Source: Motiliproteus coralliicola
GTDB taxonomy: Bacteria > Pseudomonadota > Gammaproteobacteria > Pseudomonadales > Balneatricaceae
Direction of reading: 5' to 3'
NCBI RefSeq assembly: GCF_003345655.1
Contig: NZ_QQOH01000001.1
Span: 186,001-250,000 of the forward strand
Length of the DNA stretch: 64,000 bases
Made by a program: the position numbers and the translations under genes. This document shows positions 35,902 through 44,754 of this stretch, in pieces (within the stretch, counting starts at the first letter, position 1; every line of letters starts with the position of its first letter). The notes under the pieces were generated by a model. That model made no database searches. It was not told where the DNA came from and saw nothing but the letters and a program-made list of their open reading frames with translations.

Positions 35902-37017
35902 TTACTCTACCACCCGGAATCGACCGTTGATTACCTGGGTGATGTAGGTGCGGTTTGTGGTATCACCGTAATCATCGAAGCGGATAGGTTTCTGCACCCC
36001 TTCGAAGGAGCGGATACGCAGCAAGGTTTGCTTCAGGCTTTCACCTTGGCGTTGGCGTCGTATCGCTTCGAATAGAATCTGGGTTGCGTTGTAGCTCACC
36101 AGCGCCGGGAATCCCGGCTCCTGCCCAAAGCGGTTCAGAAAGGCATCTCGAAAGTTCAGGTATTTGCTCGCCTTGCTACTTCTATCCAGGTATTGGGATA
36201 CAAAGATCCCCTCGGTCGCCTGTCCGCCCAACTCGATCAGGCGTTCGGTGCCGGCCCATTCCGATGTCAGGATCTGTACTTGGCTGTCATTTTTACGGAT
36301 ATGTTGGATCAGCAAGGCGGCATCGACCGAGTTGCTGACCAGCCCGATGCCTTGGGCCTGGGTGTCGACTAGTTGCCGTGCCAGTTCCGGGAAGGGGGCG
36401 TGGGTGGAGGAGACGAAAGGGATGACCTTGATGATGGTGCCGCCTCCGGCTTTGAAGGCATCGGAGAAGTCATCCACCCAGCTCTGGGTGTAGGCACGGT
36501 TGCGGGTGTCCATTATTAACGAGAAGCTGCGGATGCCCTGGTTGAGTTGGTAACGGGCATGGTGTGACGCATTGTGGCGGGTGGCGGCCAGGGTTCGGAA
36601 GAACAGGTCGTCGCGTCCTGTCAGGTTATTGGTGGTGACCGTTGTCCCCATCACCAGTGTTCCTGAGGCCGTCGCAATGGGCTCGACCACCATGGCCATG
36701 GCGCTGGTCATCGGACCGATAATCGCGGTGACGGGTAACCGGGTCAGTTCACTGGCATGTTTGGCGGCGAGCTTCGGGTTCTGCTGATCATCACGGATCA
36801 ATAGCTCGATTGGATGACCGTTGATACCGCCGGAAGCATTGACCTGCTCGGTGGCTAAGATAGCTGCATTTCTACCATTAACGCCCAAGTCGGCGACACG
36901 ACCCGAAGTGCCGCCGATAAAACCGATTTTAATCGGCTCGGGTTCGCCACAGCCTTGCAGTAGCATCAAACTGACTGTGCTGATCGTTAACAGAGCCTGT
37001 CGTATCGTTAATCTCAT
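35902..37017 (-). CDS. ABC-type amino-acid/urea-like substrate-binding lipoprotein
   Basis: A 371-residue type I periplasmic binding protein (Peripla_BP_6, the LivJ/UrtA family). The N-terminus is a lipoprotein signal ending LMLLQGC (Cys23). Then come IKIGFIGGTSGRVADLGVNGRNAAILA, INGHPIELLIRDDQQNPK and VTAIIGPMTSAMAMVV. No transporter permease or ATPase is encoded nearby. Its overlap of four bases (ATGA) with the REC-EAL gene and tight link to the kinase suggest it is a ligand sensor that presents a signal to the kinase's periplasmic domain. The ligand is unknown. Confidence 0.88.
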   Translation of the reverse strand: MRLTIRQALLTISTVSLMLLQGCGEPEPIKIGFIGGTSGRVADLGVNGRNAAILATEQVNASGGINGHPIELLIRDDQQNPKLAAKHASELTRLPVTAIIGPMTSAMAMVVEPIATASGTLVMGTTVTTNNLTGRDDLFFRTLAATRHNASHHARYQLNQGIRSFSLIMDTRNRAYTQSWVDDFSDAFKAGGGTIIKVIPFVSSTHAPFPELARQLVDTQAQGIGLVSNSVDAALLIQHIRKNDSQVQILTSEWAGTERLIELGGQATEGIFVSQYLDRSSKASKYLNFRDAFLNRFGQEPGFPALVSYNATQILFEAIRRQRQGESLKQTLLRIRSFEGVQKPIRFDDYGDTTNRTYITQVINGRFRVVE

Positions 37018-39278
37018 GCTGACGTATTCCGTTGGGTGTTACCCGGCTCTTGATTCATCAACCAGCGCAGCAGTGCATCGGCTTCCATCGGCTTGGCATA
37101 GAAGTAGCCTTGAGCTTCATGGCAGCCGAGCTCGGCTAGCCGCTCAGCCTGCTGTTGTTCTTCGACCCCTTCGGCGATCACCTGCAGGTTGAGACTGTGG
37201 CTCAGCTCGATCACCATTTCTGCAATGCTGCGCGAATCTTGGGACTCGCACAGCTGATCAACGAAAGCGCGGTCGATCTTCAGGCGATCGATGCTCAAAC
37301 GTTGCAGGTAGGATAGCGATGAAAAACCGGTGCCGAAGTCATCTATCGCCACCTGCACACCGCGAGATTTGATCTGTTTCAGCATGTCCAGTAGATAGTC
37401 AGCTTCGAGCATGGCGACAGATTCGGTGATCTCTAGCTCGATCAACTCCGGGTTGACGCCGCTGTCGAGCAGCGCTCGGTCGAGTGTTTCGAGAAAACCT
37501 CCGGAGCGGAACTGAATCACGGATACGTTGACGGCCATTCGTAGCCGGGTAAAACCTGATCGGTGCAACAGGTGAGCCTGTGAGAAGGCAGTGCGCATCA
37601 CCCACTCGCCGATGGTGGCAATAATGCCGGACCGCTCAGCCAGCGGTATAAAAACATCCGGAGGGATATACCGCCCCTGGTCATCACGCCAGCGTATCAA
37701 GGCCTCGCAACCGACCGGCTTGCCATCCGGTAGTGATACCTGAGGCTGGTAATGAAGGTAGAGACGCTGGTGCTCGAAGCTGAGTCTGAGATCCTGAAGC
37801 ATTTTGACCCGGGACTGAATCTCCAGCCCCATTTGACGGGTGTAGACACCAAGCTGTCCTCGCTGGGTCTGTTTGGCCTGATTTAAAGCCGTGCTGGCCG
37901 CCTTTAGCGCGCCTTGGCCGCCGCCATCGACCTCACTGATCTGGGCCAGGCCGAAGGTAGCGGAAAGGGTTTGTTCGTTACCTTCGATGGTGAAATGTTT
38001 GCTGAATAGTCGCTGGATTTTTTCTGCAGGCATCTCCGCAGAGGGGCCGAAAATGGCGAAGATATCGCTGGTTATTCGAGCCAGAAACAGAGAGGGGCGG
38101 CAGAATTTCTGCAGTCGTTGGCTGACCTGGCGCAGCAATTGATCGCCGTATTGGTGGCCGAGGGCGTGGTTTAGCTCGGAGAAGTGGTCGATATCGACCA
38201 GCATCATGGCCAGCGAGCCTGCGCCCTTATCGGCGACAACCCGGTCGACCTGTTCGAGCAGGTGGTGTCTGTTGGGCAACAGCAGCAGTTGGTCATAATA
38301 GGCCTGGTGTTTGAGGTTGCCGAATAAAGACAGGTTGTTCAGGCATACCGAAATGTTGCTGCAGAATACCTCCAGCAGGGCTCGAAAATGGCTATCCGGC
38401 AGTTTTGTCGTCCGTAAGTAGACGCACATATCTCGACCGGTGCTGCAGGGGAAAAATAGTGTGATCCGCTCTTCAGTGTACTGGCTGCGACGCTGCTCAA
38501 AACAGTGGATCATAGAATCACGCATGACGTCTTGGGGTAACTCTTCGATCGACTGGTCGATACTTTGCCGGTATTGGCTGGTGGCCGTGACGACGCGATA
38601 GCTAGGGGACGTATCACCGAGTTTGGTTGTGCGAGCGCTGACTACTCCATCGGCCTCACAGCCGAGCAGCGTAGCTAACTGGGCAATCACGCTGTTGGCG
38701 AAGTCTTGTAGGCTGTGGGTGGCTATTAACGCCGAGCTACTGCTGACAATCAGGTCAAGGCCTTTGCGATTGGCGTTGATGGTGCGTATCTGAAGATAGG
38801 AGCGTAGCGCCGCCGTCAAGGTGGTATAGAGTTTGGTGCGGGTGAGCTCGGCCTTGGTCTTGTAATCATTGATGTCGTAATCACGGATGACATCGATTTC
38901 AGGTGCGTATCCGGGCTGGCCGGTTCGTAGAATCAGTCGGACATCTTCCAGTTTCAGCTCTTGACGAATCTGCTGCACCAGTTTTAAGCCGGCATCGTCA
39001 CGCTCCATCACCACGTCCAGTAAGACCGCGGCTATGTCGGAGTGCTGTTCTAGCAGTTGGCGGGCTTCTGCCGCTGAGTAAGCGTGGAGGAATTCGAGTC
39101 GACGGTTGAGAATCGTAACGTTGCCAAGGGCGTAAAGAGTCGAGCTATGAACAGTCTCGTCGTCGTCGGCGATCAGTATTCGCCAGGTAGCAGACTGCTC
39201 GGCAGATACTTCAGTGGGGTCTTCTTCCATAAAAACCAGCTCATCGTCAGCGTCGCCTGACCTGGTGATTTCCGTCAT
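37014..39278 (-). CDS. REC-DUF3369-GGDEF-EAL response regulator (probable c-di-GMP phosphodiesterase)
   Basis: The 754-residue protein has a receiver (about 32-155, phosphoacceptor Asp88 in AAVLLDVVMERDD), a DUF3369/GAF-like domain (about 165-330), a GGDEF-like domain (about 335-480) and an EAL domain (about 495-740). The GGDEF motif is degenerate (TSDIF near 407), so cyclase activity is unlikely. EAL is intact: CEALIRW, ELEITESVAML, IDDFGTGFSSLSYL and VIAEGVEEQQQAERL hold the metal and catalytic residues. It probably hydrolyses c-di-GMP when phosphorylated. It is first in the operon with the binding lipoprotein and kinase. Confidence 0.9.
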   Translation of the reverse strand: MTEITRSGDADDELVFMEEDPTEVSAEQSATWRILIADDDETVHSSTLYALGNVTILNRRLEFLHAYSAAEARQLLEQHSDIAAVLLDVVMERDDAGLKLVQQIRQELKLEDVRLILRTGQPGYAPEIDVIRDYDINDYKTKAELTRTKLYTTLTAALRSYLQIRTINANRKGLDLIVSSSSALIATHSLQDFANSVIAQLATLLGCEADGVVSARTTKLGDTSPSYRVVTATSQYRQSIDQSIEELPQDVMRDSMIHCFEQRRSQYTEERITLFFPCSTGRDMCVYLRTTKLPDSHFRALLEVFCSNISVCLNNLSLFGNLKHQAYYDQLLLLPNRHHLLEQVDRVVADKGAGSLAMMLVDIDHFSELNHALGHQYGDQLLRQVSQRLQKFCRPSLFLARITSDIFAIFGPSAEMPAEKIQRLFSKHFTIEGNEQTLSATFGLAQISEVDGGGQGALKAASTALNQAKQTQRGQLGVYTRQMGLEIQSRVKMLQDLRLSFEHQRLYLHYQPQVSLPDGKPVGCEALIRWRDDQGRYIPPDVFIPLAERSGIIATIGEWVMRTAFSQAHLLHRSGFTRLRMAVNVSVIQFRSGGFLETLDRALLDSGVNPELIELEITESVAMLEADYLLDMLKQIKSRGVQVAIDDFGTGFSSLSYLQRLSIDRLKIDRAFVDQLCESQDSRSIAEMVIELSHSLNLQVIAEGVEEQQQAERLAELGCHEAQGYFYAKPMEADALLRWLMNQEPGNTQRNTSA

Positions 39279-39453
39279 AAATTCTGCCTGGATAGTGATA
39301 ACGGGATCTTCTTGATTCTAGCCAACATATTGAATAATTCGCCAATCACGAGCCCGGATATATTAGTTAACTGTTAACGAATAGAAGGTTGGGGCTCGGC
39401 TTTGTGGAATGTAACTGTCCGCAATTCAATGCTGAACCGGCTGTTTACGGTTG

Positions 39454-40944
39454 TCAGGAGGAGCAACTGACGCAGATCGATTTGGCCCAGTCGGGACTGG
39501 GGGCGGCGTATTGTTCAAATCTTGGGTGTTCGTCAAACGGTCGCTGCAGCAGGTGAGTCATACGTTCTAGCTCGGTGTTATCACCTTGTTCAGCCTTTTC
39601 GATTGCCTGTTGGGCCAGGTGATTACGTAAGATAAATTTGGGATTGGTGGCGGCCATGTTGTCCGCACGCTCGGCTGCTAGGTTGGGTTGTTCGTAGTGC
39701 GATAAGTGTTGCTGGTAATGGGATAACCATCGTTTTACCGCCTCGGGGTCGGCTGTTTGTATCAACCAGTCGTCAAGGTCTGTGGGTGGTTCAGGTTGGT
39801 GCAGATAACTCAGGCCGCGGAAGAATCGACTGTAGTCTAGCGGCTGGTCGGTTAATAGATCGAGTAGCGAGCGGATCAGTTGATTATCGGCGTCGACCTT
39901 GTCCGTATCGGTGCTATCGCTGAGTCCTAGCTTGGCCCGCATCAAGCTCAGGTAGCTCGATTGCAACTCGGCTTCATATTGCGCTAGGGCGTTCTCAATC
40001 TGCGTGCTGTCTAGCAAGGGTGACAACGCTTGGGCTAGACAGAGGCAGTTCCAATAACCGATGCCGGGCTGACGTTGATAGGCATAGCGACCTTCGCCAT
40101 CGGAGTGATTGCAAATATGCTCCGGGTCGTACTGATCAAGAAAACCGTAAGGTCCGTAGTCGAGAGTGAGCCCGAGAATGGAAAAGTTATCGGTGTTCAT
40201 GACGCCATGACAGAAGCCTACGGCTTGCCACTGGGCCATCAGCCGGGCGGTACGCTGAACAACCGCTTCGAACCAGGCCGCATAGGGGGCGGCCTCGGTT
40301 CGGCACTCGGGAAAGTAGTGATCGATGCAAAAGTCGCTTAAGCGGCGCAAATGATCAAGCATGCCGCGGCTGTAAAAGTGCTCAAAACTGCCAAAGCGCA
40401 GATGGCTGGGGGCGGTTCGAATCATAATCGCCGCCTGCTCGGGTTGTTCGCGAAAAACCGGTGTGTCGCTAATCGCGATTGCCAGGGCTCGAGTTGTTGG
40501 GATGTCCAAGCCCTCCATCGCCTCACTGGCCAGATACTCGCGGACAACCGAGCGGATAACCGCGCGACCGTCAAAGCCTCGGGAGAAGGGTGTAGGGCCG
40601 CTGCCCTTAAGCTGCAGTTCGTGAGAAACGCCGTTGAGGTCGTGGATCTCGCCGACAAACATCGCCCGCCCGTCGCCAAGGGTGGGATTGAATTGGCCGA
40701 ATTGGTGACCGGAGTAAGCGCTGGCAAAACCTTGGATCGGTTCAGGAAGTGATGGAGTGGCAAGGTGGTCGGCGAAGTTGATCCCGTCGAAGTCTCGCTC
40801 TGAGAGCCCGAGTTGTTGGGCCAGTGGTTGGTTTAACTGCAGTAAGCGAGGATTGTTCAACGGCCGCGGTTGAACGCGGGACAGAAACTCTGGCTCCGGC
40901 AGTTGTAGATAGCGGCAAGGCTGAAGGCGGTCAGAATGAAACAC
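39454..40944 (-). CDS. selO: Protein adenylyltransferase SelO (YdiU/UPF0061 family)
   Basis: The 496-residue pseudokinase-fold enzyme transfers AMP to proteins on Ser, Thr or Tyr in the characterised E. coli homologue. Motifs include FASAYSGHQFGQFNPTLGDG, LKGSGPTPFSRGFDGRAV and FCHGVMNTDNFSILGLTLDY, the last with the metal ligands. The C-terminus is ICVSCSS: the position that is selenocysteine in eukaryotic SelO is a normal Cys codon here. It is a single gene. ATG at 40944 matches the family N-terminus (FHSDRLQPCRYLQLPEPEFL). Confidence 0.95.
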   Translation of the reverse strand: MFHSDRLQPCRYLQLPEPEFLSRVQPRPLNNPRLLQLNQPLAQQLGLSERDFDGINFADHLATPSLPEPIQGFASAYSGHQFGQFNPTLGDGRAMFVGEIHDLNGVSHELQLKGSGPTPFSRGFDGRAVIRSVVREYLASEAMEGLDIPTTRALAIAISDTPVFREQPEQAAIMIRTAPSHLRFGSFEHFYSRGMLDHLRRLSDFCIDHYFPECRTEAAPYAAWFEAVVQRTARLMAQWQAVGFCHGVMNTDNFSILGLTLDYGPYGFLDQYDPEHICNHSDGEGRYAYQRQPGIGYWNCLCLAQALSPLLDSTQIENALAQYEAELQSSYLSLMRAKLGLSDSTDTDKVDADNQLIRSLLDLLTDQPLDYSRFFRGLSYLHQPEPPTDLDDWLIQTADPEAVKRWLSHYQQHLSHYEQPNLAAERADNMAATNPKFILRNHLAQQAIEKAEQGDNTELERMTHLLQRPFDEHPRFEQYAAPSPDWAKSICVSCSS

Positions 40945-41335
40945 AGGCAGGCCCGATCATTTTTTGAATAGTTAACCAATTTACTCAAGTATTATCAATG
41001 AGGTGGCTGACACGGTGGATCTTTCTTCAATAGGATCTTCCGCTTGAGTGCTGACTCTCTAATATTGGTGGGTTTTGCGGTTGGCTTTGGCTGGTATTGT
41101 TCTGGGTGGAATCACAGGAGCTGAAGAAGAGGTCAATGATCAGCCTATCCTGGTTATTGGGTGGAGAAATCAGATGGAAGAGATCATCGCTTACGCCACG
41201 ACTACCTGCATGCTGCTTGATAAGCATGTCGCTAAAACTAGGTAAAAAAACGCCCTCGTTGACGAGGGCGCAGGCCGGGCAGCTGGAGTGAGCGGGTTCC
41301 AGAGAAGGGGAGTTCGAGCCCGGTAAAAAATGGGA
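40945..41335. other. 391-base intergenic region
   Basis: It holds the terminator of the lexA-sulA operon at 41244-41270 and presumably the selO promoter. A 66-codon minus-strand frame (41027-41227) has low-complexity Ser/Asn/Gln composition and lies beyond that terminator; I do not accept it as a gene. Confidence 0.6.
41244..41270 (-). terminator. Rho-independent terminator of lexA-sulA
   Basis: On the minus strand CGCCCTCGTCAACGAGGGCG is followed by a run of seven T. It lies 66 bases after the sulA stop. Confidence 0.9.
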
Positions 41336-41794
41336 TTAACGGGGCTGGATCAAGATGGCGTGACTTTTTCCCTGTTTAGCCGCCTGCTCCAGCAGTTTGA
41401 GTTCTTCGTTTTGCAGTTGGCCTGGCCAACTGATCACCGCGTGACAGGTGCCAGTGGTCAGCGCTTTACGAGCAAGTTCCAAGGTATTGTTGTCTCCCTT
41501 GGGTTGCAGCATCATGATCTTATTGATGTCGATGCCCGCTTCTAAAAGCCAGCCCTTGGGTAGTTTCAACGGCGGAGCGATCCAGGCGAACCAGCGATCA
41601 TCGCGGCTCAGTTGAGCTAGCAATGGCATCAGGAGTTGAAAGTTATACTCGTCCTCGTCGGGCATGATGATCTGGGTGATCTTACCTGCCATGCCATGAT
41701 TGAGGTTGTTTGATCCCGGGTGGCTGGTGCCTAAGGATTGCTGTTGGTAGGCAGTGATCGGATAAGCTGTACGCTGTGAGTGCAATGACATCAT
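41336..41794 (-). CDS. sulA: SOS cell-division inhibitor SulA
   Basis: The 152-residue protein blocks FtsZ polymerisation during DNA damage. The RecA-like SulA core is visible: QIIMPDEDEYNFQLLMPLLAQL, DDRWFAWIAPPLKLPKGWL, NKIMMLQPKGDNNTLELARKAL and TCHAVISWPGQL. The N-terminal 35 residues are poorly conserved as in other SulA proteins. It starts two bases after the lexA stop, so it is expressed from the lexA promoter under SOS control, as in pseudomonads. A terminator follows. Confidence 0.92.
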   Translation of the reverse strand: MMSLHSQRTAYPITAYQQQSLGTSHPGSNNLNHGMAGKITQIIMPDEDEYNFQLLMPLLAQLSRDDRWFAWIAPPLKLPKGWLLEAGIDINKIMMLQPKGDNNTLELARKALTTGTCHAVISWPGQLQNEELKLLEQAAKQGKSHAILIQPR

Positions 41795-41796
41795 GG

Positions 41797-42411
41797 TTAG
41801 CTACCTTTTCTGAGTACGCCGACGGCTAAGCCTTCAATCGTCAGTTCCTGACGCTTCAGATCAACCTCGATCGGATCAAAATCTTGATTCTCGGCGATGA
41901 GCTGCACCTTTGATCCCTGTTTTTGGAACCGTTTGACGGTAACTTCATCGTCCAGCCGGGCGACAACAATCTGTCCATTTCTGGCTTCTCGGGTCTGATG
42001 AACAGCCAGAAGGTCGCCCTCAAGAATCCCTGCATCAATCATGCTCAAGCCCTGAACTCGCAGAAAGTAGTCTGCCTTCGGGGAGAAGAAATCCGCTGGT
42101 ACGGCGCAGTGCGCATCGATATTTTCCTGCGCCAGCACCGGGTGGCCGGCAGCTACACGGCCGACGATGGGCAGTCCGGCGTCGTTGTCCGCGGAGTCCA
42201 TATCGGGGATACGAATTCCTCGGGACGTGCCGGGAATCATTTCAATGGCACCTTTTCGTGCCAGTGCCTTGAGATGTTCTTCAGCGGCGTTGGCGGAGCG
42301 GAATCCCAGTTCGCGGGCGATGTCAGCCCGCGTTGGCGGATATCCGGTGGTTTCTATATAGTGCCGGATGCAATCGAGTACTTCGGTTTGGCGCTGGGTT
42401 AGCTTGATCAT
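41797..42411 (-). CDS. lexA: LexA repressor
   Basis: The 204-residue SOS repressor self-cleaves when RecA filaments form. The winged helix-turn-helix spans about 1-65 ([30 protein letters not shown]). The cleavage site Ala-Gly is in [11 protein letters not shown], the nucleophile Ser in [11 protein letters not shown], and the general-base Lys in [10 protein letters not shown]. It starts at ATG 42411, facing dinG, with two LexA boxes directly upstream, so it regulates itself, sulA and probably dinG. Confidence 0.97.
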   Translation of the reverse strand: MIKLTQRQTEVLDCIRHYIETTGYPPTRADIARELGFRSANAAEEHLKALARKGAIEMIPGTSRGIRIPDMDSADNDAGLPIVGRVAAGHPVLAQENIDAHCAVPADFFSPKADYFLRVQGLSMIDAGILEGDLLAVHQTREARNGQIVVARLDDEVTVKRFQKQGSKVQLIAENQDFDPIEVDLKRQELTIEGLAVGVLRKGS

Positions 42412-42426
42412 GGTTGGTTCCGCTAA

Positions 42427-42442
42427 CTGTTTTTTTGTACAG
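42427..42442. promoter_or_regulatory. LexA (SOS) box 1
   Basis: CTGTTTTTTTGTACAG matches the consensus CTGT-N8-ACAG exactly. It lies 16 bases before the lexA start. Confidence 0.93.
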
Positions 42443-42445
42443 TAT

Positions 42446-42461
42446 ATGTGTTTTTATACAG
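42446..42461. promoter_or_regulatory. LexA (SOS) box 2
   Basis: ATGTGTTTTTATACAG has one mismatch to CTGT-N8-ACAG. It is 19 bases, nearly two helical turns, from box 1 and could serve lexA and dinG together. Confidence 0.82.
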
Positions 42462-42510
42462 TTGTCTAGCCAGTGTTGGAAATTAGTTCCCCTATGGCGG
42501 CGGCTGACCA

Positions 42511-44640
42511 ATGGGTCTCGAGTGCGTGAGTGACATCCCTGAACATCTGAAAACTGAAATCCAACAGGCCTACAGTGCTTACCTTGAAAGCCGCGGTTTG
42601 AAACCTCGCTACGGTCAGAAGCTGATGATTGCCGAGATCGTTAAAGGGTTGCTCGACACGGAGCAGAGTTCTCCGACCTGTGTGGTCGAAGCCGGAACCG
42701 GTACCGGCAAAACGGTGGCTTATCTGTTGGCAGTGTTGCCGTTGGCTAAGCACCTGGGTAAGAAACTGGTGCTGTCCACTGCCACGGTGGCGCTTCAGGA
42801 GCAGATCGTCCTGAAGGATCTGCCAGAACTGCGAGAGCACAGTGGCTTGTCGTTCGATTATGCGCTGGCCAAAGGGCGTGGGCGCTATCTGTGCCTGAGC
42901 AAACTCGACCAGTGGCTCTCTAGCGATGCTCAGAATCCTACCCTGGCTCTCTACGAAGATGAGCTGGCGCTTCGGCTGCCCAGTGAAACGCTAGAGCTTT
43001 ATCAGGAATTGGCGGACCGCTATATCAAAGGGTATTGGGACGGCGAGCGCGACAGCTGGCCGGAGGAGATCGCCCAGGATGTCTGGAGTGGGGTGACCAC
43101 CGATCATCGTCAGTGTACTAACCGCCGTTGTTCTAATTTCAGCTCCTGCTGTTTTTACAAGGCAAGAAATGAATTGGATCAAGCCGATTGCATCGTGGCT
43201 AACCATGACCTGGTGATGTCGGATCTGTCCCTGGGTGGTGGCGCGATCTTGCCCGACCCTGAGGAGACTCTCTATGTGTTCGACGAAGGTCATCATCTGG
43301 CTGATAAGGCACTGAATCATTTCTACTGCCAGTTGCGACTCAATAGTTGGCGAAGTTGGCTCAAGCAGCTGCCCAAGACGCTGAAGCGTATGCTCAAGGA
43401 GATGAAGGAGCCGGATAGCTTGATTCGGGGGCAGGCGGGGCTGGAAACGCTGATCAGTGATAGCCTGGAGTTGCTACAACGACTCGATACACCGCTGCAG
43501 CAACTGGTTGCACAGTTACCCGAGGATGATCGGCGTGACGATAGTCGTCATTTTCGCTTTCCTCAGGGGCGTGTGCCGAATGACATTCTGGAGCTCGCCC
43601 GACAGCTGGAGCCCCGTGCCCGGGATCTGCAACTGCAGTTGGATAGCTTGACCGAAAAGCTCAAAGAGGCGATCTCAGAACCGATCAGTGGTATCGATAA
43701 AGAGCTGGCTGAGCGTTGGTATCCTACCATCGGGCGGCTATTCGCCCGTGCTGAAGGTGCCCGGGCCCTTTGGCGCTCATTGATTGCTGAAGATAGCCCA
43801 GCTCAACCGCCGGCTGCCCGTTGGTTGAGCTTTCACCAGAGCCCTGAGGGTGACGAGCTGGAGCTGTGCTGCAGCCCTATCCTGGCGGCGCAGACGCTTG
43901 ATCAGCAACTCTGGCAACGTTGTGGAGCTGCGGTGGTGACCTCGGCGACGTTGACCGCGCTGGGACGGTTCGATCAGCTGCAGCTACGTAGCGGGGTGCC
44001 TCAGGAGTCACGTTTTGCCGTGGTTCCCAGTCCCTTCAATCATCAGCAAGCCGCCGCGTTGCGGATTCCCAAACTCAGTGCCTCACCGGCGGACCCCCAG
44101 GCCCACGATGAAGCGATCGCCGAAGAGTTGGAGACCTGTCTGGCCGATGATGAGGCTGCGCTGGTGCTGTTCAGCTCCTGGCGCCAGATGTTGCAGGTAC
44201 GAGATCGACTAGGGGCCGCTCTGGCTGATCGGGTTATAGCCCAAGGTGATCATTCCAAGCAGGCGCTGCTGAAATTGCATAAGCAACGGGTTGATGAGGG
44301 GATGGGGTCTGTGCTGTTCGGGTTGAACTCTTTTGCCGAAGGGGTTGATCTTCCCGGAGATTATCTTCGCCATGTGGTGATCGCCAAGATCCCGTTTGCG
44401 GTACCCGGTCAGCCGGTGGAAAAGGCTCTGGACGAATGGATCAGGGAGCAGGGCCGAGACCCTTTCATGGAGGTGGCGGTGCCCGATGCCTCGGTAAAAC
44501 TGATTCAGGCCTGTGGGCGGTTACTGCGTTCTGAAGCAGATAGCGGCAAGATTTCGATTCTTGATAATCGCTTGACCACACGTCGGTATGGGCGGGCGTT
44601 GCTCGAAGCTCTGCCGCCTTACCGGCGTGAGCCGGGATAA
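42511..44640 (+). CDS. dinG: ATP-dependent DNA helicase DinG
   Basis: The 709-residue XPD-like helicase unwinds D-loops, R-loops and G-quadruplexes with 5'-3' polarity. Walker A is VEAGTGTGKTVAYL, the iron-sulfur cluster cysteines are in CTNRRCSNFSSCCFYKARNE and the next CIVANHDLV, and Walker B is YVFDEGHHLAD. The C-terminal helicase part includes VTSATLTALG, FGLNSFAEGVDLPGD and QACGRLLRSEAD. ATG at 42511 is used; GTG at 42526 is an alternative. It is divergent from lexA and shares the SOS boxes, fitting its known damage-inducible regulation. Confidence 0.95.
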   Translation: MGLECVSDIPEHLKTEIQQAYSAYLESRGLKPRYGQKLMIAEIVKGLLDTEQSSPTCVVEAGTGTGKTVAYLLAVLPLAKHLGKKLVLSTATVALQEQIVLKDLPELREHSGLSFDYALAKGRGRYLCLSKLDQWLSSDAQNPTLALYEDELALRLPSETLELYQELADRYIKGYWDGERDSWPEEIAQDVWSGVTTDHRQCTNRRCSNFSSCCFYKARNELDQADCIVANHDLVMSDLSLGGGAILPDPEETLYVFDEGHHLADKALNHFYCQLRLNSWRSWLKQLPKTLKRMLKEMKEPDSLIRGQAGLETLISDSLELLQRLDTPLQQLVAQLPEDDRRDDSRHFRFPQGRVPNDILELARQLEPRARDLQLQLDSLTEKLKEAISEPISGIDKELAERWYPTIGRLFARAEGARALWRSLIAEDSPAQPPAARWLSFHQSPEGDELELCCSPILAAQTLDQQLWQRCGAAVVTSATLTALGRFDQLQLRSGVPQESRFAVVPSPFNHQQAAALRIPKLSASPADPQAHDEAIAEELETCLADDEAALVLFSSWRQMLQVRDRLGAALADRVIAQGDHSKQALLKLHKQRVDEGMGSVLFGLNSFAEGVDLPGDYLRHVVIAKIPFAVPGQPVEKALDEWIREQGRDPFMEVAVPDASVKLIQACGRLLRSEADSGKISILDNRLTTRRYGRALLEALPPYRREPG

Positions 44641-44754
44641 CCTGATTGCTTCTATGTCTAATTCCGATGGGAACGGCCGCGAATATGCTCTAAAATAGCG
44701 CGCTTCCAAGGGTTGTGCTCGGCCGCCCTTTTGTTCAGATGATGAGGTGTTGCA

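Noticed and set aside
41027-41227. A 66-codon minus-strand frame between sulA and selO
   Set aside because: It lies past the lexA-sulA terminator, has no clear ribosome site and is low-complexity.
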